A stretch of DNA of 64,000 bases from CAYMCO01 sp964388955 (GTDB lineage: Bacteria; Chloroflexota; Anaerolineae; Anaerolineales; E44-bin32), in assembly GCA_964388955.1 (NCBI GenBank), contig CAYMCO010000020.1, forward strand, positions 27,796 to 91,795. Reading direction: 5' to 3'. The notes below the pieces were generated by a model, which was given only the letters and a program-made list of their open reading frames with translations, was not told where the DNA came from and did no database searches. How positions within the stretch are numbered: the stretch's first letter is position 1; every line of letters starts with the position of its first letter. The translations under genes and the position numbers were made by a program. Below are positions 27,470-35,131 of the stretch, piece after piece.

Positions 27470-27657
27470 TCTCGCGCGTATCCTAGGATGGAAATAGGAT
27501 TTCGTCAGGTCTATTCCGGCCTCGTCGAGGGCAGGAAAAGTTAGGGGGGGCCGTAGGCATTCTGAAGCATATCTCCAAGGCGTTGAAACTCCGTGGGCTT
27601 GGGTTCTCGCTCTTCCGCCCACGGCCCAGTTTGGATTCATCGTAGAAGGGAGGGGGG
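27243..27657 (+). other. 415-base spacer before the subtilase gene
   Basis: The first 227 bases carry the unexplained open frame described separately. The rest (27470-27657) shows no gene; a GGGAGGGGGG run just before 27658 is the ribosome site for the subtilase. No convincing promoter or terminator was identified. Confidence 0.45.
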
Positions 27658-30600
27658 ATGAACCCCATGCACAAAGAACGCAATCCGTGGCGACAGAGAT
27701 GGACTTATCTCTTTGCGTTGATCCTCATTATCTCTCTCACATTTGCGACTGTCTTCTCCGGAGAGCATGCTGCCAGCGCCCAGGAGCTTGACCAGGCGAG
27801 TACGCAGACCGAGGCTGATGGGCCCACGTCGACGCCGACCGGGGAAGCGGAGAGCCCACCTGACCCCTCATCGACGCCTACGCCGGCGGACGTTCCAACT
27901 GCCATGGCCACGGAGACAACTGTGCCACCCCCAGAGGAATCGCCTACGCCGACAGAAATGACAATTGATGCCCCCTCACCGGAGGGGGGGATTGTCAATA
28001 ATGGCGAATTCTTCCGGGCGCCGGTTCCTCCATCCGAGAAGCCTCTGCATAGATTGATCTCACTCCTTGTCGGGAGAGATCTGTTGGAAACGCGGCCGGA
28101 ATCGCTCGGGAATTTGGAGAAGATCGATAGTCATCTACAAGCCTTGGTCGCGGATAGCTATGAGAATCTTGACATTAATGCCCGGGCGAACGCCTACGGA
28201 TTATCGATGCCGCAGCCTAACCAAGTGCTGGTGGATATCTACTTATCCAACTCGATTGAAACTGCGCGCGCGCAGTTGGAAGCTTTGGGCATGCAGGTGA
28301 TGGCTGAGAATGCTGACTTCTCAGTATTAGAGGGCCGGCTACCGATCGAGGTCTTGCCTGACGCGGCACAGCTACCGTTCACTACCGCCATCATCCCCGT
28401 GTATGGGTACGGTGTCGATACCGGGAGTGTCACCTCTCAAGGGGACGCTGCCCATAACGGACCGGATGCCAGGGCGTTGGGGGTGGATGGTACGGGAGTC
28501 GTCGTAGGGGTCATCTCCGACTCGATCGATCGCGTCGGCGGAGGCGTGTCTGATTCGCAGGCCACAGGCGATCTCCCGGCGACGGTGACCGTCCTGAATG
28601 ATTCGTCCTCCGGATCTGACGAGGGTCGGGCCATGGCGGAGATGATATATGATATGGCGCCCGGAATAACGACTTTCATCTTCTCCACAGGTTCAGGCGG
28701 CGCGACCACAAAGGCGACCTCCATTAACAACCTTGTCTCCAATGGCGTGGATATCATTGTCGACGACATCTTCTATCTGAGCGAACCATTCTTCCAGGAT
28801 GGCCAGGTGGCCGCAGCGGCAAACAGCGCCGTTTCGAGCGGGGTTTCCTATTTCGCGTCGGCTGGAAATCGCGGGACCCTGAGTTATGAGTCTGACTTCA
28901 GGCTGAGCGTCAACAACTGGCATGACTTCAACTCTGGTGCCGGGTTGGATCAACTGCAGCGGATCGCCAGTATCGGGGATGGAGACTGGATCAGTGTGAC
29001 GCTGCAATGGGATGATCCGACGGGCGGGGTTGGAAATCCCATGTCCGATTATGACCTCTACCTCTATTCGGATGATGGGAACTACACCTTGCTCGACAGC
29101 AGCACCAATAGCAACTCTGCGCTGAGAAATCCGTATGAATACGTAAGTTGGACAAACAATACCGGGTCAGCCCTCAACGTCGGGGTAGCGATCCTCCGCA
29201 ATAGTGGCGATGGCGGAAGCTTTATGAAATATATCCTGAACGGCGGTCCCAGGCCATCCACTATTGTCGAATGGGATACGGATTCCGATGCGATCAATCC
29301 TGGAGCGGCGAGTGCTGCGAATACGGTAGCCGTCGCCGCAGTTCATTGGAACGACTTTGGCCACAATGATCCTGAGCCCTACAGTTCCAGAGGGCCGATC
29401 GAAAGATACTTCCCCGGGTATGTTGAGCGTCAGAAGCCCCAGGTGGCGGGAGCGGATTGTGTCTCCACTACAGTTCCGGGCTTCGGCACTTTCTGTGGGA
29501 CCAGCGCGGCAGCCCCCAGCATAGGGGGAATCGCAGCACTGGTCCTCGATGCGGATCCATCGCTCACTCCCGCCGAGGTGCGGACGATCCTGACGAACCC
29601 AGACAATACCATTGACTGCAGTGCGGCAGGCAATCCGGATCGCGAATGCGGCTTTGGCTTTGTCCTGGCGGACTTGGCCGTGGCGCAGGCGAATGGATGC
29701 TATCCGCTCTATAGAGAAGCAAGCGGCTCCGGCGATATTCCCTCAGCTTGGCCCATACATTCCAGCGGCTGCCCGGACTACTACTACACATCGGGAGAAG
29801 TCGTCACCATGAGCGCCAATCCATGGAGCGGCAATCATCTGAGCTATTGGGGTGGGACCGACACACCAACGAGCCCGATTGTGACCATGGCCTCCCATTG
29901 GCGCAGGATCACCGCATTCTATGCTCCCTTCTCATATCCGGATCTGCTCATCAACGAGATCGATCCTGGAGCTACTGACCGGGTTGAGTTCTACAACGCC
30001 AGCGGTTCACCAATAGATGTGGATGGCTGGGAGTTCCACAATTGGGATAACGCGGGCAATTTGGTCATGCAATATGAATTTCCGCCGCTTACCATTCAAC
30101 CTGGGACATTCCAGGTCTTGATAGAAGGCAGTGGAGTTGGTGGGGGCGGGATTCTCTACACAGGCAGCTATGGTTCAATCTGGTGGACTCCGTCCCAGGG
30201 GGGTGCCGGGGCCTTGATTCGGCCAGATGGCTATGCGGAGGATTTTGTGCGCACCGGTCCGCTGGTGACTGTTCCACCTCCTGCGGGAACGGGTTGGGAG
30301 GGGTCCAACCCCGGAGCCATCTCCGATGGGCAATCGTGGGGCAGGGATGCCGCATTCTCAGACTCCGATCAAGGGGCCGATTGGACGGGTCAATGTCAAT
30401 CGCTGGGCGGGCCGAATGCTTGTGGCCAATCAGTAGCGGACTTTGACGGGGACGGAGATACGGATGTGTCGCTGTACCGGCCCTCGAACGGTCACTGGTA
30501 TGTGCAGAATCAGTCCGAAACGGCATTCGGCCTGAGCGGCGATATCCCCGTGGCGGCGGATTATGACGGCGATGGCGAGACGGAGGTCGCCGTCTACAGG

Positions 30601-31194
30601 CCTTCCCAAGGGCGCTGGTATGTGCAAGGTGTTTTCAGCCCCTATTGGGGGTTGAGCGGGGATGTGCCTGTGCCCTGCGACTATGACGGAGACGGAGACG
30701 ACGATCTGGCGGTGTACCGGCCGTCGCAGGGGCGCTGGTATGTGCGAGGCGTGTTCAATCGTTACTGGGGAATTCCGGGGGATATCCCCGTCCCGGCCGA
30801 TTATGACGGCGACGGGACGTGCGATCTGGCAGTCTACCGGCCGTCACAGGGCCGTTGGTATGTGCGCGATCAGTTCGCCAGCTTCTGGGGGCTGAGCAGC
30901 GACATCCCGGTGCCGGGGGATTATGATGGGGATGGGGCTGCGGAGTTGGCGGTGTACCGGCCGTCGCAGGGGCGCTGGTATGTGCAGGGGGTCTTCAACC
31001 GCTACTGGGGTGTGACGGGGGATATCCCGGTGCCGGGGGATTACGACGGCGACGGAGGTATGGATTTGGCCGTCTACCGTCCTTCGGACGGCCGCTGGTT
31101 CGTGCGCGGGCAGTTCGACACATACTTCGGCCTGAGCGGGGACTTCCCGGCCATGGTGCGGGACACGAACGCCGATGGAGATCCGTACCATTGA
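27658..31194 (+). CDS. Secreted subtilase-like protein with Lamin-tail domain and C-terminal repeat block
   Basis: A 1178-residue exported protein. Residues 1-42 form a signal peptide (TYLFALILIISLTFATVFSG), about 43-110 a Thr/Pro linker and about 155-265 the propeptide. Residues about 275-690 are an S8-like domain with D288 (VISDSID), N404 (FASAGNRG) and S616 (FCGTSAAAP). The His motif is replaced by DEGRAMAEMI with Glu at 322. Then come an InlB-B-like repeat (SGEVVTMSANPWSG), a Lamin-tail domain (LLINEIDPGATDRVEFYN) and the shared 258-residue block. ATG 27667 is an alternative start. It is probably an extracellular protease with a sedolisin-like Ser-Glu-Asp centre, or an inactive homologue. 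Confidence 0.85.
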   Translation: MNPMHKERNPWRQRWTYLFALILIISLTFATVFSGEHAASAQELDQASTQTEADGPTSTPTGEAESPPDPSSTPTPADVPTAMATETTVPPPEESPTPTEMTIDAPSPEGGIVNNGEFFRAPVPPSEKPLHRLISLLVGRDLLETRPESLGNLEKIDSHLQALVADSYENLDINARANAYGLSMPQPNQVLVDIYLSNSIETARAQLEALGMQVMAENADFSVLEGRLPIEVLPDAAQLPFTTAIIPVYGYGVDTGSVTSQGDAAHNGPDARALGVDGTGVVVGVISDSIDRVGGGVSDSQATGDLPATVTVLNDSSSGSDEGRAMAEMIYDMAPGITTFIFSTGSGGATTKATSINNLVSNGVDIIVDDIFYLSEPFFQDGQVAAAANSAVSSGVSYFASAGNRGTLSYESDFRLSVNNWHDFNSGAGLDQLQRIASIGDGDWISVTLQWDDPTGGVGNPMSDYDLYLYSDDGNYTLLDSSTNSNSALRNPYEYVSWTNNTGSALNVGVAILRNSGDGGSFMKYILNGGPRPSTIVEWDTDSDAINPGAASAANTVAVAAVHWNDFGHNDPEPYSSRGPIERYFPGYVERQKPQVAGADCVSTTVPGFGTFCGTSAAAPSIGGIAALVLDADPSLTPAEVRTILTNPDNTIDCSAAGNPDRECGFGFVLADLAVAQANGCYPLYREASGSGDIPSAWPIHSSGCPDYYYTSGEVVTMSANPWSGNHLSYWGGTDTPTSPIVTMASHWRRITAFYAPFSYPDLLINEIDPGATDRVEFYNASGSPIDVDGWEFHNWDNAGNLVMQYEFPPLTIQPGTFQVLIEGSGVGGGGILYTGSYGSIWWTPSQGGAGALIRPDGYAEDFVRTGPLVTVPPPAGTGWEGSNPGAISDGQSWGRDAAFSDSDQGADWTGQCQSLGGPNACGQSVADFDGDGDTDVSLYRPSNGHWYVQNQSETAFGLSGDIPVAADYDGDGETEVAVYRPSQGRWYVQGVFSPYWGLSGDVPVPCDYDGDGDDDLAVYRPSQGRWYVRGVFNRYWGIPGDIPVPADYDGDGTCDLAVYRPSQGRWYVRDQFASFWGLSSDIPVPGDYDGDGAAELAVYRPSQGRWYVQGVFNRYWGVTGDIPVPGDYDGDGGMDLAVYRPSDGRWFVRGQFDTYFGLSGDFPAMVRDTNADGDPYH
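30418..31194 (+). repeat. C-terminal FG-GAP-like repeat block, copy 2
   Basis: Same length (777 bases with the stop) and plan as copy 1: unit boundaries at 30538, 30658, 30778, 30898 and 31018, cap from 31138 ending DTNADGDPYH. Unit 3 has PCDYDGDG and unit 4 DGDGTCD. Unit 5 is nearly identical in DNA to unit 5 of copy 1. Confidence 0.9.
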
Positions 31195-31681
31195 TTCTCT
31201 AATCATGGTTCGGCTTGAGACCAAGAATTGGTAGCCGAGGTTCGGGCCAGATGGCTTGGGCCTCAAACCTTGCTTGCTGGTGATCGAGAGGCGAGATAGA
31301 TCTCCTATCCGCGTGAACTACTTGGCTTGCTTGCATTTCTCATGGCCCACGTTCACTATCCAATATTTGTGCCAGCTGAGATTCCCGGATCCAAAGACTC
31401 GGTTCCAGCAGTGCAAACCCATACATAGCCTCATGCATTGAAGGAATGAATGTTGCATCCACTCTTTGGGATCCAAGCCCTAATTGCCCAGGGCTCGACT
31501 GGCTTGCTATCTGCGGACATATGACGTATGGGCTATGGTGTTCTGATATGGGCCTTGGTACGAATGAAAGCGGAGCCGGTTCTTACTCAATATGGCACCT
31601 GACTATAATCCTCGAACAAGCATCAAAGGTCTCTGCCGCTCAAGATGCATACGCATGGGGTCTACGGATGTGAAGAGAGCT
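31195..31681 (+). other. 487-base spacer between two secreted-protein genes
   Basis: Less GC-rich than the genes on either side. No gene recognised; several short frames lack motifs. The only signal noted is a TATAAT at 31604, which would serve the next gene. Confidence 0.5.
31604..31609 (+). promoter_or_regulatory. Candidate -10 element for the M23 peptidase gene
   Basis: A perfect TATAAT, with TG four bases upstream of it (one base off the extended -10 position) and a weak -35 (TCTTAC, 17 bases upstream). It favours the downstream ATG at 31682 over the earlier in-frame start at 31592, which would lie before the transcription start. Confidence 0.4.
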
Positions 31682-34576
31682 ATGAGGTCCAGGATGGGGA
31701 CGCTGCTTATTCTAAGCGTCATCGTCACGTTCGTGGGACCTACGGGATCGATCTCTGGTGGGACCATCTCAAAGCCGGAACCGCAGGCGCAGGGGATTGA
31801 AGTAATCCTATCCGACGGCCAATTTGTGTACGGGCCCAATGCGCTGGATTTCGACATGGAGGCATTCCTTCGAGCAAATGACAGCCCCTTGATCGAACAC
31901 CTTCAGGCCCTCCGAGATTGGTCGATGTACGCCAGCGTGAACCCGCGGGTTCTGCTGACCCTGATCGAGATGAGAAGCGGATTGGTGACCGGGGGTGGTG
32001 GGCTCGATTTGGATGATCCCTTCGGCTATCCCGACCTCGATTTCGAAGCGGAGATCGAGAAGGTCACGGTGGATCTGGCGCTTGATTTCTACGCCCACCT
32101 GTACAGCTATGGGGCTCGCAGCAACGGAGGCGGGCGATCACAAGAAGGGCTTGTGGCCCTGCCCCTTACGCATGGCGGGGAGATCCAGGTTCCCGGCGAC
32201 ACGCCTTCCGGCAGCGCTGCTGTGCTTCAGCGCTTGGCAGATATGCCAACTCGAGGGGATGCGCAGGCGATGGCCGCCGAATCGCTCGCCTCGGAATTCT
32301 TGGCCACCTATGAGGCGCTCTTCCCGGGCGATGATCCACTGGATGATTCGAACGACATCAATCCGGCTTCGCCCCCGCCTTCGACACTCCTGCAGTTTCC
32401 ATTCCCGTTGGGCGCAAGCTGGTGGTTCAGCGGCGCCCATAGCTGGAATGGTGGCGGCTATGGCCCGCCGTACTCCTCGATGGACTTCGGCACGGCAGGG
32501 AACATCTGCGAATCTCCGCCAACCCATTTGTGGTCCGTCGCCGCAGCCTGGGGCGTCGGCTACCATCCCTACGGCTACTCCTGTTGGTACCGCATCTCGC
32601 ATGGGAATGGATGGGAGACCAGTTACTATCACCTGCTGAATGTGCGCGGGGACGGCGGTGCGGATCGCAACGATCCTATCGGAACGATCGCATGCGAGAC
32701 CTGTGCAGGGGGCTTTGCCACGGGTCCGCACGTGCACTTTAGTCTGCTCTATAACGGGGCCTATTACGATCTGCAGGGCACCCATCTGTCCGGTTGGCGT
32801 ATTGACGTCGGCGAGGGAAGCTACTATGGCGGCTTCATTGAACGGGATGGCGTCCGGCTGTACCCGTACAACACCGTCTTCAACGATGGTATACCGGGGG
32901 AGACCATATGCCCAAGGACAGGCAGCCTGATCCTTTACCGGAATTCGGGCTACGATTGCGGCGGCATGGGGCAGGGGGAAGGCTACTTCATCCCGGACGC
33001 CTCCGGTTGGCAGAATGTGCCTCCCGAGTTTGATAATCGAGCCTCTGCTATCAATATACCCGGCGGATGGTCCACAAGGTTGTATGAAGACCGGTTCAGG
33101 GGAGGCGCTTCCGTCTGCATCCATGCAGATCATGACTCATTCAGCGGTGATTTCTTTGATGGTGGCGCTGTGCCCCTGAACGACAGGGTCTCCTCTTTGG
33201 AGGTCTTCGAGAATACGGATTGCACGCCGGGTATTCCGGATGTCGTTGTGCTATACGAGAATCCTGGGCAGTGGGGAGCGCAATCGGCCTGGCAGGGTGA
33301 AGGGCTGTTCAACCTGCCCGCGCACCTTGACAACCAGACCTCATCGATATGGGTACAAGATGGCTGGTCGGCGCGCATCTATGCCGAGGTGAATGGCGGG
33401 GGTCAGGCGGAATGCCTCGCCACCAGCGATGGGGATTTTGCGGATAACCGCTACCCTGGCGGACAGGTCGTGGATGATACCGCCTCATCGATCGCCATCT
33501 ATGCCCAGCCAACGTGCCCAACCCCACCGCCTCCGCCCACCCTCATGAACCCCGCGGATGGGGCATCTCTTCAGGGCGGGGAGAGCATCCGGTTGGAGTG
33601 GAGCGGCTCTCCAGGCAGCAGTGAACATCTGGTCGAATTGTGGGGTGGAGACGGGCTCGATACCTCTTCGGGCTGGCAAGGAGAGATGAGTTGGGATCTC
33701 GGAGCCCTCGCCGGTGGCTATTATCAGTGGCGGGCTAGGTCCCGGGATCTATACCTTCAGGAAAGCGATTGGAGCCCGGTCAGAAGCTTCATAGTGGACA
33801 ACCCGCAAGTCGCCCCCTCTGATTTCGATAACGATCAGAGCACCGATATTTCGCTGTTCCGCCCGTCCAACGGAAGCTGGCATATCCTCAATCGGGTTGC
33901 GATCCACTACGGCCTGCCCGGCGATATTCCGGTGGCTGCAGATTACAACGGCGACGGCCAGGCGGATGTGGCCGTGTTTCGCCCTTCCCAAGGGCGCTGG
34001 TATGTGAAAGACCTCTTTACCCGCAGTTGGGGCCTCCCGGGGGATATTCCTTTGCCGTGCGATTTTGACGGCGACGGAGACGCCGATCTGGCAGTGTATC
34101 GTCCGTCGCAGGGTCGCTGGTCAATCTACGGCCAGGGGACCTATTATTGGGGCCTGGAAGGGGACATCCCCGTCCCTGCGGATTACGATGGCGATGGAAT
34201 GTGTGAAATCGCAACATATCGGCCCTCAAATGGCGGCTGGTATGTCTACGGCTCCCCCGTGCGGTATTATGGGTTGGAGAACGATCTCCCTGTACCCGCC
34301 GACTACAATGGTGATGGGATGGCGGAAATGGCTGTGTTCCGGCCATCCGAGAGCCGTTGGTATGTGGAGGGTCTATTTCAGCGATACTGGGGTCTCACCG
34401 GGGATATCCCTGTTCCCGGCAACTATGATGGGGATGGCGATACGGATATCGCTGTCTACAGGCCCGCACAAGGCCGCTGGTACATCCTCGCTCAGTTCAA
34501 CCGATACTTTGGCTTGGCTGGCGATTTTCCCACTATGGTGCGCGATACGAATGCTGATGGGGATCCTTATCACTGA
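31682..34576 (+). CDS. Secreted M23 peptidase with beta/gamma-crystallin domains and C-terminal repeat block
   Basis: A 964-residue exported protein. The N-terminus RSRMGTLLILSVIVTFVGPTGS is a signal peptide. Residues about 240-375 are an M23A (beta-lytic/LasA-like) metallopeptidase: H253 (GAHSWNGG), D268 (SSMDFGTA), H317 (SYYHLLN), and H350 and H352 in GPHVHFSLLYNG, preceded by a Cys pair CETC. Residues about 415-610 hold two beta/gamma-crystallin-like domains (SLILYRNSGYDC, VVVLYENPGQW, with SSIWVQDGWSARIY). Then come an Fn3-like domain (IRLEWSGSPGSSEHLVEL) and the shared 258-residue block. It likely cuts cell-wall or protein cross-bridges outside the cell. The start is inferred from the signal peptide and the promoter-like site. 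Confidence 0.83.
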   Translation: MRSRMGTLLILSVIVTFVGPTGSISGGTISKPEPQAQGIEVILSDGQFVYGPNALDFDMEAFLRANDSPLIEHLQALRDWSMYASVNPRVLLTLIEMRSGLVTGGGGLDLDDPFGYPDLDFEAEIEKVTVDLALDFYAHLYSYGARSNGGGRSQEGLVALPLTHGGEIQVPGDTPSGSAAVLQRLADMPTRGDAQAMAAESLASEFLATYEALFPGDDPLDDSNDINPASPPPSTLLQFPFPLGASWWFSGAHSWNGGGYGPPYSSMDFGTAGNICESPPTHLWSVAAAWGVGYHPYGYSCWYRISHGNGWETSYYHLLNVRGDGGADRNDPIGTIACETCAGGFATGPHVHFSLLYNGAYYDLQGTHLSGWRIDVGEGSYYGGFIERDGVRLYPYNTVFNDGIPGETICPRTGSLILYRNSGYDCGGMGQGEGYFIPDASGWQNVPPEFDNRASAINIPGGWSTRLYEDRFRGGASVCIHADHDSFSGDFFDGGAVPLNDRVSSLEVFENTDCTPGIPDVVVLYENPGQWGAQSAWQGEGLFNLPAHLDNQTSSIWVQDGWSARIYAEVNGGGQAECLATSDGDFADNRYPGGQVVDDTASSIAIYAQPTCPTPPPPPTLMNPADGASLQGGESIRLEWSGSPGSSEHLVELWGGDGLDTSSGWQGEMSWDLGALAGGYYQWRARSRDLYLQESDWSPVRSFIVDNPQVAPSDFDNDQSTDISLFRPSNGSWHILNRVAIHYGLPGDIPVAADYNGDGQADVAVFRPSQGRWYVKDLFTRSWGLPGDIPLPCDFDGDGDADLAVYRPSQGRWSIYGQGTYYWGLEGDIPVPADYDGDGMCEIATYRPSNGGWYVYGSPVRYYGLENDLPVPADYNGDGMAEMAVFRPSESRWYVEGLFQRYWGLTGDIPVPGNYDGDGDTDIAVYRPAQGRWYILAQFNRYFGLAGDFPTMVRDTNADGDPYH
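33800..34576 (+). repeat. C-terminal FG-GAP-like repeat block, copy 3
   Basis: Six 120-base units with boundaries at 33920, 34040, 34160, 34280 and 34400 and the cap from 34520. The most diverged copy (SDFDNDQSTDI in unit 1, NDLPVPADYNGDG in unit 5), yet with the same length and the same two cysteines: PCDFDGDG in unit 3 and DGDGMCE in unit 4. Confidence 0.88.
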
Positions 34577-35131
34577 CAGTTGGTACTGCCCCGGGTGTTG
34601 GGAGTGCCCGTCGATCCCGGCGCATGTCCGTCGCCTACCCCCCTGTCATCCACGAAAGAAGCCTCGGTGGTGAATAGAAAGCCAGCATTGAAGGGATTCA
34701 TCTTCCGATGATTGAGAAGACTGGCAGCCGCTCCTCCCAGCGTATGCCAGTTGTGACCTCCGCGAGTCCCGTTCAGAAGTAGCCCATGGACCAATTAGGA
34801 ATCCCACTGGGCGATCTTCCCCCAGTTTCACTTCCCTCTACGTGCATTGAAAGCCTAAAGTACCATCTCCAAGAAAATTAGATCTTTGGTAGGATTCAAT
34901 GATGGCGATGGTCCGCCCGAGGTTGCGCAGGGGACGAAAGATGATCGGCAGAACAACTTGGAGAATACCGATCGGCGGCAAGGCTGGGGTTCAGCAGTCT
35001 CCGGGCCCACATTGACCTGCAGGAACAAACAGTTTAGAGTATCCAATTCGTCCCACGGCCAAGGGACAACGTAGCTGTTATCGGTTCCTGCGCGCAAGGC
35101 AGGCTTCAAGCGTCGGATCAAGGAGTGCGCT
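34577..35131 (+). other. 555-base spacer, the longest in the window
   Basis: No gene with recognisable motifs on either strand; frames of 60-150 codons on the minus strand look like chance. It must carry the promoter of the metzincin gene unless that gene is read through from upstream; no convincing -35/-10 pair was found. An AAGGAG ribosome site lies at the end. Confidence 0.5.

Noticed and set aside
24336..34902. A shared TAGGATT word before three secreted-protein genes (near 24339, 27495 and 34890)
   Set aside because: The positions relative to the start codons differ widely and no paired element was found; it is short enough to be chance.
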